Below, piece by piece: positions 1-7,256 of a stretch of DNA of 14,193 bases. Position numbers and translations under genes: made by a program. Each line of letters begins with the position of its first letter. The stretch's first letter is position 1. The notes beneath the pieces were generated by a model that was not told the DNA's origin, ran no database searches, and worked only from the letters and a program-made list of their open reading frames with translations. The stretch is from Chloroflexota bacterium (lineage in GTDB: Bacteria; Chloroflexota; Dehalococcoidia; GIF9; UBA5629), in NCBI GenBank assembly GCA_016875975.1, contig VGOF01000015.1, positions 1 to 14,193 on the forward strand, in the 5' to 3' direction.

Positions 1-1
1 A

Positions 2-79
2 CCGGCGGCGTCGGTCTTGTCCCAGGAATTTGGCGACAGCTTTTTCTTCAACAACGCCGGCAGAGTAGTCACCATTTAA
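2..79 (+). CDS. Possible 3' end of a plus-strand gene, unidentified
   Basis: An open plus-strand frame enters from the window edge and stops at TAA (77-79), giving about 25 residues that end in GDSFFFNNAGRVVTI. Most third codon positions are G or C, as in a real gene, and the alternating hydrophobic tail could be a C-terminal beta-strand. If real, it is convergent with cysS. The opposite strand offers a rival: an ATG at 75 opens a minus-strand frame starting MVTTLPALLKKKLSP that also runs off the edge, but it has no clear ribosome binding site. Too little is visible to choose firmly or to name a function. Confidence 0.25.
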   Translation, partial: PAASVLSQEFGDSFFFNNAGRVVTI

Positions 80-101
80 CAACTTAACACCCCCATCGTC
101 A

Positions 102-136
102 CTCGTAGCTTGAATCCTGCAACTTGCATCTTGCAT
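102..136. repeat. Short tandem heptamer array (CTTGCAT type)
   Basis: Two perfect copies of CTTGCAT (123-129 and 130-136) follow two degenerate copies in the same register, CTTGAAT (109-115) and CCTGCAA (116-122). A more diverged unit, CTCGTAG, may begin at 102. The array lies in the non-coding stretch 80-211 between cysS and the left-edge gene. The rest of that stretch shows only a short GTCCT/AGGAC inverted repeat (157-173). Seven-base arrays of this kind resemble the short tandemly repeated elements found between genes in several bacterial groups. No function is inferred. Confidence 0.5.
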
Positions 137-211
137 CTTCCCCCACAGCATTGCAAGTCCTCCACTGAAGGACGAAACAATCTCTCTGTCCTCGCCACAA
201 CTGGAAACCCG

Positions 212-1570
212 TTAAGTGCGCTTCCAGACTGTCCCTTTGGGTGTATCTTCGAGAGCTATGCCTGATTCGGCTAAGCGGTCGCGTATCTTATCGGCCAGTT
301 GCCACTGCCTGGCCTGGCGCAGGTCATTGCGCAGCGAGATTAATAGCTCGATAAAAGGCTCTGCAGCCAGTGCTGGTTTTCTAGGTTCCTCCAGCGTGAA
401 ACCCAGCACCCCAGCCAACTCTGCCAGGGTACGACGCGCCTGAGACACGTCTTGCCGTTCCTCCTGAGCACGATTTATGGCCCGCGCCAGGTCAAAGAGC
501 ACAGCAACAGCCTGGGCAGCATTGAAGTCATCATCCATACTCTCGATAAACCTAGCCCTAAATGGCTCGCCGTCTAGAACATCATTGCTGGCAGTCATGC
601 CCGTGTCTTTGGCTGCCTGTCTTAGTCTTTCCATGCCTGTTTCGGCTGCCTGCAAAATTTCATCACTGAAGGTTAGAGGGCTACGGTAGTGTGAACCCAG
701 GATGAAAAACCGAATGGCATCAGGGCTATATCGCTCCAGTGCCTGTTTCACAGTGACCAGATTTCCCAGCGATTTGCTCATTTTGTCGCCGGCCAGTTGC
801 AGTAATCCGTTGTGCAGCCAGTATCTGACAAAGGGGATAACACCGGTGAAGGCCTCTGACTGAGTTATCTCATTCTCGTGGTGCGGGAAAATCAAGTCCT
901 GTCCACCACCATGTATATCGATGCTCTCACCTAGATATTTCAGCGACATGGCACTGCACTCGATGTGCCAACCGGGCCTGCCCCTACCCCAGGGACTTGG
1001 CCACGAAGGTTCACCGGGCTTGGCAGCCTTCCACAGCGCAAAATCAAGGGCAGCTTCTTTCTCAGCTTCCTCGACACCACCGCTGGACTTCATCTCCTCC
1101 ACATCCTGATGTGAAAGCTTACCATAGTTGGGGAAAGCTTTTACCCGAAAATAAATGCTGCCAGCAGATTCGTAAGCATATCCCCTATTTATCAATCCTT
1201 GAATCATCTCGATAATTTTGGGCACTTCCTCGGTAGCTCTGGGATAGACATGCGCGCGCATGATATTCAAGGCGTCCATATCCCTGAAATACTCAGCGAC
1301 GTGTTTCTCGGCCAACTCCTGCGGTGGAATCCCCAATTTCTGAGCACGGTTGATAATCTTGTCGTCGATGTCGGTAAAATTCTGCACGTGCCTCACCTTG
1401 TAACCTCGAAATTCCAGATAACGCCTGATTACATCGAAGGTGACATAGCTCATAGCATGGCCAATATGGCAATCGTCATAGACGGTAACACCACAGACAT
1501 ACATAGTAACCGTATCACCCTTGGGTTGGAAATCCGCCTTACGGCCAGATAGGGTATCAAATACTCTCAT
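212..1570 (-). CDS. cysS: Cysteinyl-tRNA synthetase
   Basis: Class I aminoacyl-tRNA synthetase, which activates cysteine with ATP and loads it onto tRNA-Cys in the cytoplasm. The 452-residue length is normal for bacterial CysS (about 460). The HIGH signature is at residues 35-38 (HIGH itself) and the KMSKS loop at 263-267. The cysteine-sensing zinc ligands C26, C205, H230 and E234 line up with the known set in the E. coli enzyme. The helical DALR-type domain and C-terminal tRNA-binding part follow from about residue 330. The start is ATG at 1570, preceded by a strong GGAGGAG ribosome binding site. A TTG immediately upstream in frame is rejected. It is the last gene of the radA-ispD-ispF-cysS operon, 22 nt after ispF. 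No clear terminator is seen downstream. Confidence 0.97.
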   Translation of the reverse strand: MRVFDTLSGRKADFQPKGDTVTMYVCGVTVYDDCHIGHAMSYVTFDVIRRYLEFRGYKVRHVQNFTDIDDKIINRAQKLGIPPQELAEKHVAEYFRDMDALNIMRAHVYPRATEEVPKIIEMIQGLINRGYAYESAGSIYFRVKAFPNYGKLSHQDVEEMKSSGGVEEAEKEAALDFALWKAAKPGEPSWPSPWGRGRPGWHIECSAMSLKYLGESIDIHGGGQDLIFPHHENEITQSEAFTGVIPFVRYWLHNGLLQLAGDKMSKSLGNLVTVKQALERYSPDAIRFFILGSHYRSPLTFSDEILQAAETGMERLRQAAKDTGMTASNDVLDGEPFRARFIESMDDDFNAAQAVAVLFDLARAINRAQEERQDVSQARRTLAELAGVLGFTLEEPRKPALAAEPFIELLISLRNDLRQARQWQLADKIRDRLAESGIALEDTPKGTVWKRT

Positions 1571-1592
1571 CAAGTCTCCTCCGCAGACATTG

Positions 1593-2069
1593 TTATTCGT
1601 TTTCCTCCACCAGAGCTACAGCGTAAGCAGCTATGCCCTCCCCCCTACCCGAAAAACCCAAACCATCGGTAGTGGTCGCCTTGACCATCACCCTTTCCTG
1701 CGAGATGTCCAGAGTCTTGCTGATACGCTCACGCATGTCATCGATAAAATCCGACAGCCGCGGTTGCTGAGCCACAATAGTAGCATCGACATTGCCAACT
1801 CTGAATCCTTTCGCTTTGACCAGCCTGTTGACCTCGTCGAGCAATCTCAAACTGGAAATGTCCTTGTATTTGGGATTCTTCGAGGGAAAATGGGTGCCAA
1901 TGTCTTTGAGGCCACCAGCACCCAGGAGGGCATCGATTATGGCATGGGTCAATACATCAGCATCGCTGTGGCCTGAAAGCCCCTTCTCGAAAGGAACATG
2001 GACACCGCCAAGCATCAGCCTGCGCCCCGAAACCAGGGGATGGGCGTCATAGCCGATGCCTACTCGCAC
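1593..2069 (-). CDS. ispF: 2-C-methyl-D-erythritol 2,4-cyclodiphosphate synthase
   Basis: Fifth step of the non-mevalonate (MEP) isoprenoid pathway: cyclises CDP-ME 2-phosphate to MEcPP and releases CMP, as a cytoplasmic homotrimer with Zn and Mg. I start it at GTG 2069, because GGGAGAG lies just upstream and this gives 158 residues, the standard family length. An ATG at 2093 would add eight residues and has no well-spaced ribosome binding site. Zinc ligands D8, H10 and H42, the loop H34-S-D, D46 and D56 are present. The signature near 132-142 reads TTTDGLGFSGR. Position 135 is Asp, where the E. coli enzyme has the metal-binding Glu135; this is conservative but unusual. The first 23 nt overlap the end of ispD, so the two MEP enzymes are probably translationally coupled. 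Confidence 0.95.
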   Translation of the reverse strand: MRVGIGYDAHPLVSGRRLMLGGVHVPFEKGLSGHSDADVLTHAIIDALLGAGGLKDIGTHFPSKNPKYKDISSLRLLDEVNRLVKAKGFRVGNVDATIVAQQPRLSDFIDDMRERISKTLDISQERVMVKATTTDGLGFSGRGEGIAAYAVALVEENE

Positions 2070-2748
2070 CTTCTCTCTCCCGAGCAATAGCATCTGCCAG
2101 TGTCCAATCCTCCGGCGTGGTTATTTTGATGTTTTGATAAGAGCCTTTATACAATCTAACCTTGTGGCCCAGACGTTCTACTAAACTGGCATCATCAGTC
2201 ACATCGTCTGTCACTTGTTCATGAGCCTGAGCTATCACATCAAAGCGAAAAACCTGAGGCGTCTGGACCGCCCACAGGTGCTGGCGCTCCAGTGTCTGGC
2301 TGACTATCAAGTTATCAGCAACTTTGATAGTATCTTTTACTGGGACTGCAGAGGCAGCAGCCCCTGTCTCCTGGACCGCTTTCAAACCATTGTGAATAAG
2401 GTCATGAGTCAGAAAGGGACGAGCACCATCGTGAATAATCACCACATCGCAATTTTTCAGTCCCTTCAGTCCCTGCCTCACCGAATCCTGACGCCGCCGA
2501 CCACCAAGACATACCTTGACTACCTTCGACCAGCCCCTTTTTGTCACCAGGTCTTTCCCCGACTTCAGGTTGCTCGCGCTCAATACAATGACTATCTGCT
2601 CCACCATCTCGCAATCCTGGCAGATATCCACGGACCAGGCAAGCAAAGGCTTATCGGCTAAATGAAGGAATATCTTGTCGGTACCCATCCGCTGGCCACT
2701 ACCAGCTCCCACAATGACTACCCCAACATGTGAAACAATTTCGGTCAT
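2047..2748 (-). CDS. ispD: 2-C-methyl-D-erythritol 4-phosphate cytidylyltransferase
   Basis: Third step of the MEP pathway: joins MEP and CTP to give CDP-ME plus pyrophosphate. At 233 residues it has normal length. The N-terminal nucleotide-binding loop reads VGAGSGQRMGTDK (residues 13-25) with the catalytic-type R20 and K25. Other family marks are the G-R/Q-D-S region near 82-89, HDGARPF (106-112), PVKDT (136-140), ERQHLW with R155, TPQ (163-165), DDAS (185-188) and K208 before TPEDW. The loop begins VGAG rather than the more usual AAG, a mild variation. The ATG at 2748 overlaps the radA stop as ATGA, a classic coupling arrangement. The 3' end overlaps ispF. Neighbouring ispF catalyses a step further along the same pathway; ispE, for the step between, is not in the window. 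Confidence 0.95.
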   Translation of the reverse strand: MTEIVSHVGVVIVGAGSGQRMGTDKIFLHLADKPLLAWSVDICQDCEMVEQIVIVLSASNLKSGKDLVTKRGWSKVVKVCLGGRRRQDSVRQGLKGLKNCDVVIIHDGARPFLTHDLIHNGLKAVQETGAAASAVPVKDTIKVADNLIVSQTLERQHLWAVQTPQVFRFDVIAQAHEQVTDDVTDDASLVERLGHKVRLYKGSYQNIKITTPEDWTLADAIAREREGASRHRL

Positions 2749-4145
2749 GTATCGTCTTCTGCCTTCCTCGATGGTCTCACCAATCCAAAAAGAAGAGCCT
2801 CAGCTACCGTGCCTGCCTCGATAACCTCTATGCCCTCCGCCTTAGTCAAGAGCTTATGCGATGTTTTAGGAACCAAACACAACTTGAACCCCAATCTAGC
2901 AGCCTCAGCAATCCTCCTTTCCAAATTAGGCACAGGCCTCAGTTCACCGCTGAGACCGATCTCCCCTACGGCTACGATACCTGGCAACACCTGCAAATCT
3001 TTGAAGCTCGAGGCTATAGCCAAGGCAGCCCCTATGTCCACAGCCGGCTCGTTGACCCTCAAGCCGCCAACAACATTGGTTATAACATCCTGATTGGAAA
3101 GATTAACACCGGCACGTCGAGTAAGCACAGCAGCTATAAGAAGCAGACGGGAGAAGTCCACACCGGTGGCAATGCGCCGCGGTGGTCCAAAGCTGGCCAA
3201 GCTAGTCAACGCCTGCAACTCCACCAGCAAAGGACGACTGCCCTCAAACGTGGACACTACTACCGAACCGATAGCCCCATTAGCATGTGAAGCCAGAAAA
3301 ACCTCGGATGGATTAGACACTTCCACAAGGCCACCGCCACCCATCTCAAAGACGCCAACCTCGTTGGTAGAGCCAAAACGATTTTTGGCGCTACGCAATA
3401 TGCGATAATTACTAAAGGTCTCGCCCTCAAGATAAAGCACGACATCAACTATATGCTCCAATACCTTGGGGCCAGCGATGGCACCCTCCTTGGTCACATG
3501 ACCAGTAATAAACACAGGGACGTTGGACTGCTTTGCCCAGCGCATTAACCGCAAGGTACACTCGCGTATTTGCCCGATACTGCCGGGAGCACTGCTTAGC
3601 TCCTCAAGGTGAACTGTCTGTATGGAATCAACGACTACTAAATTCGGGGACATCTCACCCAACCGCCCCAAGATAATATCAACATTGGTTTCAGGAAGGA
3701 CATAGAGTCCATGCCCTGATATGCTGAGACGCTCAGACCTGAGCTTGAGTTGCTGAGACGACTCTTCACCTGATACATAGATTACCTCGCCTCCGCTATC
3801 AGCCACCGCAGCAGAAACCTGAAGCAATAAGGTAGACTTACCAATACCAGGGTCACCGCCGATAAGAGCCACGGAGCCCAACACTAATCCTCCACCCAGC
3901 ACCCTGTTAAGCTCAGACATAGGAAAAGCAAGCCGTGGCGACTTTTCAGTCTTCAGCCCGGAAAGTTCCTTTGGGGTGTTGTCTTCTGTGTAGAGCCAGG
4001 CTGCAGTCGCTTGAGCAGTAACAGTGACAACCGTTTCCACCAGGCTATTCCACTCTTGACAAGCAGGGCAACGACCCAGCCACTTAGGGCTCTCTTTACC
4101 GCATTGTTGGCAGACAAATGCAGACCTAGTCTTGGGCTTTGTCAA
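2745..4145 (-). CDS. radA: DNA repair protein RadA (Sms)
   Basis: RecA-related ATPase that promotes branch migration of recombination intermediates with RecA and helps repair and, in some bacteria, transformation. With the TTG start at 4145 it has 466 residues, close to the family norm (about 455). The N-terminal zinc finger uses C12, C15, C26 and C29. Walker A is GGDPGIGKST (96-105), Walker B ends at D173, and the RadA-specific KNRFG motif is at 254-258. The C-terminal third (from about 285) is the Lon-like domain. An upstream TTG at 4169 is rejected because it falls in the -10 box; the 4145 TTG has a GAGGT ribosome binding site 7 nt upstream and gives the usual short pre-finger N terminus. 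It is the first gene of a four-gene operon, with its stop overlapping the ispD start. Confidence 0.96.
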   Translation of the reverse strand: MTKPKTRSAFVCQQCGKESPKWLGRCPACQEWNSLVETVVTVTAQATAAWLYTEDNTPKELSGLKTEKSPRLAFPMSELNRVLGGGLVLGSVALIGGDPGIGKSTLLLQVSAAVADSGGEVIYVSGEESSQQLKLRSERLSISGHGLYVLPETNVDIILGRLGEMSPNLVVVDSIQTVHLEELSSAPGSIGQIRECTLRLMRWAKQSNVPVFITGHVTKEGAIAGPKVLEHIVDVVLYLEGETFSNYRILRSAKNRFGSTNEVGVFEMGGGGLVEVSNPSEVFLASHANGAIGSVVVSTFEGSRPLLVELQALTSLASFGPPRRIATGVDFSRLLLIAAVLTRRAGVNLSNQDVITNVVGGLRVNEPAVDIGAALAIASSFKDLQVLPGIVAVGEIGLSGELRPVPNLERRIAEAARLGFKLCLVPKTSHKLLTKAEGIEVIEAGTVAEALLFGLVRPSRKAEDDT

Positions 4146-4152
4146 AGCTTGA

Positions 4153-4174
4153 ACCTCACAACGCCACAATTATA
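4153..4174 (-). promoter_or_regulatory. Promoter -10 box and ribosome binding site of the radA operon
   Basis: On the minus strand TATAAT (4169-4174) lies about 24 nt upstream of the radA TTG start, and GAGGT (4153-4157) sits 7 nt from it. No good -35 hexamer is present at 16-18 nt spacing, so the promoter may be weak or activator dependent. A start near 4162 would give a leader of only about 17 nt. Confidence 0.5.
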
Positions 4175-4218
4175 CAGGGAAAACTAGATTATGCCATCAC
4201 CTGCTCGTTACTTGGAGT

Positions 4219-4257
4219 AAAAAAGGCGGGATTACGTTCTCTACGTAATCCCGCCTT
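4219..4257 (-). terminator. Rho-independent terminator of clpC
   Basis: A perfect 14-bp stem has its core arms GGCGGGATTACG (4225-4236) and CGTAATCCCGCC (4244-4255) plus two outer A-T pairs, around a 7-nt loop. On the minus strand it is followed by six or more T residues (4224 down to 4219). It lies about 50 nt past the clpC stop and upstream of the radA promoter, so it separates clpC transcripts from the radA operon. Confidence 0.93.
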
Positions 4258-4305
4258 AGCTCTAATCCTCTCTAGTAACCCAGCTCAGAAGGCAAATTAC
4301 AATCG

Positions 4306-6822
4306 CTACGCTCCTTTGTCCTCGAGTACGCTTGAACTACCGTTGCCAGACGAGCTATTATCTCCACCGCTTAGAACCCCAGCCGCACCCCGAATCACAA
4401 TTTTCTCACCGTCATAGTCTAGCTTCAAAGTATCTCCAGAACGGAACTCGCCTCTAAGTAGTGCCTCAGAAAGCTTGTCCTCCACCTCGGTTTGAATCAC
4501 GCGGCGCAACGGTCTAGCGCCAAAGGTTGGGTCATAACCCTTTTCACCCAAGAAGTCTCGAACGGCGTCAGTAACTTCCAGTTTGATATTCTTCTCGGCC
4601 AAGGACTTGGTGACCACGACCAACATCAAATCAACAATCAGGCGAATCTGGTCCTTGCTAAGAGAATGGAAAACGACCACGCTGGTAATGCGGTTCAAGA
4701 ACTCGGGACGAAACGTTTTCTTCAACTCTCCGAGCACTTTCTCTTTCATCCTTTCATACTCAACCTGCCGATTCTTAGCCTCGTCGGTACGAGTGGCAAA
4801 GCCCAGCGTCATATCGCGCTTTATCAGCTCAGCACCGATATTGCTGGTCATCACGATGATACTATTGCGGAAATCTACTCTCCTCCCCTTGGCATCTGTG
4901 AGATGACCATCATCAAATATCTGGAGGAGTATGTTGAATACGTCAGGATGCGCCTTCTCAATCTCGTCAAGCAGTATAACGCAATAAGGATTTCGCCTTA
5001 CTGCTTCTGTAAGCTGCCCACCCTCATCGTAACCCACATAGCCCGGAGGAGCACCAACCAAGCGTGCTACAGCATGGCGCTCCATGAACTCAGACATATC
5101 AAGTCGAATCATGGTGTCTTCGCTGCCAAACATGAACTCAGCCAGCGCTCTAACCAACTCGGTCTTGCCGACACCTGTAGGCCCAAGGAAGACAAAGCTC
5201 CCTATTGGATGACGAGGTTCCTTCAAGCCAGCACGAGCACGTCTCACAGCCTTAGCTACTGTAGTTATGGCCTCTTCTTGCCCGATTATACGTTTATGCA
5301 GCGCATCTTCCATCTCTAACAAACGGCTAGACTCGTCAGTGGTCAGGCGAACCACGGGGATACCTGTCCACATGCTAACCACTTCAGATATGTCCTCTTC
5401 GGTAACAATCGGCTTCGCTTGTTCTTGCTCAACTTGCCACTTCTGTTCCATGCTGTTAATGCCATTCATTAGCTGGAGCTCGCGGTCACGCAACTCGGCT
5501 GCGTACTCGTATTGCTTGGCAGCAATCGCAGCCTCCTTATCCTTGCGCACCACCTCCAGGGCGCGTCTCGCCTCTGTCAAACTAATCGGAGGCGCACCAC
5601 GTTTGATGCGCACCCGAGAAGCTGCCTCATCCATCAGGTCAATGGCCTTGTCTGGCAAAAATCTATCAGGTATATACCTGGCCGCCAGCGTGGCAGCAGC
5701 CTGCAGGGCCTCATCGCTGATGGTCAACTTGTGATGCTCTTCATAGCGCTCTTTGATACCCCGCAAGATATCGATTGTCTGCTCAGTAGTCGGCTCGACC
5801 ACTGTCACTGGTTGGAAGCGTCGCTCCAGCGCTGCATCTTTCTCAATATATTTGCGGTAGTCGTCCAGTGTAGTAGCGCCGATGCACTGAATCTCACCAC
5901 GGGACAACGAGGGTTTGAGAATATTCGAGGCATCGACAGCACCCTCCGCTGCGCCAGCACCCACAATGGTATGCAACTCGTCCACAAAAACCACGCAGTT
6001 ACCCGCGCTCTTTATCTCATCGATTACCTTCTTGAGCCTCTCTTCAAACTCACCACGATATTTGGTCCCAGCCACCAGGGAGCCGATATCCAGGGTAACT
6101 AATCGCTTACCTAGCAAAGTCTCGGGAACATCACCGGCTACAATCCGATGTGCTAAGCCCTCAACAACAGCCGTCTTACCCACACCCGGCTCACCTATTA
6201 GGGCCGGATTGTTCTTGGTACGCCTACTAAGTATCTGGACAACACGCTCTATTTCCTTGTTACGATTGACAATAGGATCGAGCTTCCCAGACCGGGACAG
6301 GCTGGTCAAATCCACCCCCAATTGGTCCAGAACTGGCGTCCGCGCCGTCCCCTTGGCAGCAGAACGTGCCTGGCCAGCAGTCTGGCTAAGCAGATTGTTT
6401 ATCTCAGTTTGTACCCGTTCCAACGTAATGCCAAAACTCTCTAAAACACTTGCTGCGCCGCCCTCACGCTCTCGCAACAAGCCCAGCAAAAGATGTTCGG
6501 TACCAATATAGCTGTGATTCAAACGGCGTGCCTCGTCCACCGCTAGCTCAATAACCCTCTTTGCCCTAGGAGTGAGTCCCACCTCTCCAATAGTTGACCG
6601 CTCACCACGCCCAACCACAAATTCCACACCAGCACGTACCTTAGGAGGAGCCACACCCAGATTAACTATGACCTTGGAAGCCACCCCTTCCTCATCGGCC
6701 AATAGACCCAACAGAATATGTTCAGTATCGATGTAGTTGTGACCGAAACGTTGTGCTTCTTCCTGGGCTCGAGTCAAGGCACGGCGAGCTCGCTCTGAGA
6801 ACTTCTCAAATCTACTAGTCAT
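4306..6822 (-). CDS. clpC: ATP-dependent Clp protease ATP-binding subunit ClpC
   Basis: Class I Hsp100 AAA+ unfoldase that feeds substrates to ClpP for degradation in the cytoplasm. It is 838 residues long, typical for ClpC. The double Clp N-terminal repeat spans about 1-145. The first AAA domain has Walker A GEPGVGKT (210-217) and Walker B acidic D281/E282. A UVR-type middle domain lies near 424-460. The second AAA domain has Walker A GPTGVGKT (547-554) and Walker B ending in DE (619-620). The LGF motif at 673-675 matches the ClpP-docking loop, so it should work with ClpP rather than as a pure disaggregase. The last 25 residues are Gly/Ser rich. ATG at 6822 follows a modest AAGG/AAAGAG purine stretch. 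ctsR, mcsA and mcsB, its usual partners in Firmicutes, are not adjacent. It is transcribed alone between a promoter and a terminator. Confidence 0.97.
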   Translation of the reverse strand: MTSRFEKFSERARRALTRAQEEAQRFGHNYIDTEHILLGLLADEEGVASKVIVNLGVAPPKVRAGVEFVVGRGERSTIGEVGLTPRAKRVIELAVDEARRLNHSYIGTEHLLLGLLREREGGAASVLESFGITLERVQTEINNLLSQTAGQARSAAKGTARTPVLDQLGVDLTSLSRSGKLDPIVNRNKEIERVVQILSRRTKNNPALIGEPGVGKTAVVEGLAHRIVAGDVPETLLGKRLVTLDIGSLVAGTKYRGEFEERLKKVIDEIKSAGNCVVFVDELHTIVGAGAAEGAVDASNILKPSLSRGEIQCIGATTLDDYRKYIEKDAALERRFQPVTVVEPTTEQTIDILRGIKERYEEHHKLTISDEALQAAATLAARYIPDRFLPDKAIDLMDEAASRVRIKRGAPPISLTEARRALEVVRKDKEAAIAAKQYEYAAELRDRELQLMNGINSMEQKWQVEQEQAKPIVTEEDISEVVSMWTGIPVVRLTTDESSRLLEMEDALHKRIIGQEEAITTVAKAVRRARAGLKEPRHPIGSFVFLGPTGVGKTELVRALAEFMFGSEDTMIRLDMSEFMERHAVARLVGAPPGYVGYDEGGQLTEAVRRNPYCVILLDEIEKAHPDVFNILLQIFDDGHLTDAKGRRVDFRNSIIVMTSNIGAELIKRDMTLGFATRTDEAKNRQVEYERMKEKVLGELKKTFRPEFLNRITSVVVFHSLSKDQIRLIVDLMLVVVTKSLAEKNIKLEVTDAVRDFLGEKGYDPTFGARPLRRVIQTEVEDKLSEALLRGEFRSGDTLKLDYDGEKIVIRGAAGVLSGGDNSSSGNGSSSVLEDKGA

Positions 6823-6879
6823 CTCTTTGCCTTAATCCTATATGTCATTAATTCGCCACAACACACCTGGTTTACCCCA

Positions 6880-6908
6880 ATTATAAGACGTGCAAATTGC
6901 CAAGTCAA
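6880..6908 (-). promoter_or_regulatory. Sigma-70 type promoter of clpC
   Basis: On the minus strand TTGACT (6903-6908) and TATAAT (6880-6885) are separated by exactly 17 nt, one mismatch from consensus. Predicted transcription starts near 6873, leaving a leader of about 50 nt before the clpC ATG. No CIRCE inverted repeat is seen. A single AGTCAAA overlapping the -35 box resembles half of a CtsR site, but the second half is absent. Confidence 0.8.
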
Positions 6909-6978
6909 AGAAACCAAAGAACTTAGCAAGTCGATTTACAAGAGGGGAAAATAGATGCCGCAGACAAAGAGAAAATCC

Positions 6979-7095
6979 CCCGGCGGTGGCATATTTTCCC
7001 AGAGAGCTACCTCCCCAGTATCGTCTGCGCTGAGGCATTTCACTTCCGTGTTCGGGATGGGAACGGGTGGTACTACCTCGCTCTAACCACCAGAG
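6979..7095 (-). rRNA. rrf: 5S ribosomal RNA, stand-alone gene
   Basis: The minus strand carries the diagnostic 5S core CCCGTTCCCATCCCGAAC followed by ACGGAAGTGAAA, then the GCCTCAGCGC and GATACTGGGGAGG arms. The ends pair as helix I: TGGTGGT near the 5' end with GCCACCG near the 3' end. The mature RNA should be about 112-117 nt; exact ends are estimated to within a few bases. No 23S or 16S sequence lies next to it, so the gene is unlinked from the rest of the rRNA set. It has its own strong promoter. Downstream it runs into a T-rich stretch and then the clpC promoter, on the same strand. Confidence 0.95.
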
Positions 7096-7122
7096 GATTC
7101 AAACGACTACAAAGTCAAAAGA

Positions 7123-7151
7123 AGTATACCTCAGCACATCACCCCTGTCAA
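7123..7151 (-). promoter_or_regulatory. Consensus sigma-70 promoter of the 5S rRNA gene
   Basis: On the minus strand a perfect -35 TTGACA (7146-7151) and a -10 TATACT (7123-7128) have the ideal 17-nt spacing. Transcription should start near 7115, about 20 nt before the mature 5S end, as expected for a short processed leader. This explains how a 5S gene outside an rRNA operon is expressed. Confidence 0.85.
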
Positions 7152-7186
7152 ATCCCGAAGGAGAGGGGGCATCGCTCACAGAGGGC

Positions 7187-7215
7187 TTGACGACCACCGC
7201 AGCGCGTGCTACGCT
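7187..7215 (+). promoter_or_regulatory. Promoter of the padR-membrane protein unit
   Basis: On the plus strand TTGACG (7187-7192) and TACGCT (7210-7215) are 17 nt apart, so transcription would start near 7222. It diverges from the 5S promoter, with only 35 bp between the two -35 boxes. A short inverted repeat GCGT-N3-ACGC (7204-7214) overlaps the -10 box and could be a repressor site, though arms of four bases can arise by chance. Confidence 0.6.
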
Positions 7216-7256
7216 TGAATCAGCCTAGCGACAACTACATTTGCAGGAGATATTTA

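Noticed and set aside
157..213. Alternating GTCCT-AGGAC-GTCCT arms after cysS as a terminator or switch
   Set aside because: Five-base arms without a T tract; no reason to expect a riboswitch at the 3' end of an operon.
4492..5319. Long open plus-strand frame of about 275 residues antisense to clpC
   Set aside because: The clpC frame on the other strand is full length with every family motif; the antisense frame has no recognisable domain and is a by-product of clpC codon use. Other antisense frames over rpoC, radA and cysS are rejected likewise.
6903..6919. CtsR-type operator at the clpC promoter
   Set aside because: Only one AGTCAAA half-site is present, and it coincides with the -35 hexamer, which naturally resembles it. 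The second heptamer does not match and no ctsR gene is nearby.
6944..6980. GGGGA/TCCCC inverted repeat after 5S as its terminator
   Set aside because: The stem is only five pairs with a loop of about 27 nt and no T run after it. Where 5S transcription ends is unclear.
6838..7038. Minus-strand open frame of about 66 codons upstream of clpC
   Set aside because: It overlaps the 5S rRNA and the clpC promoter and resembles no known protein.
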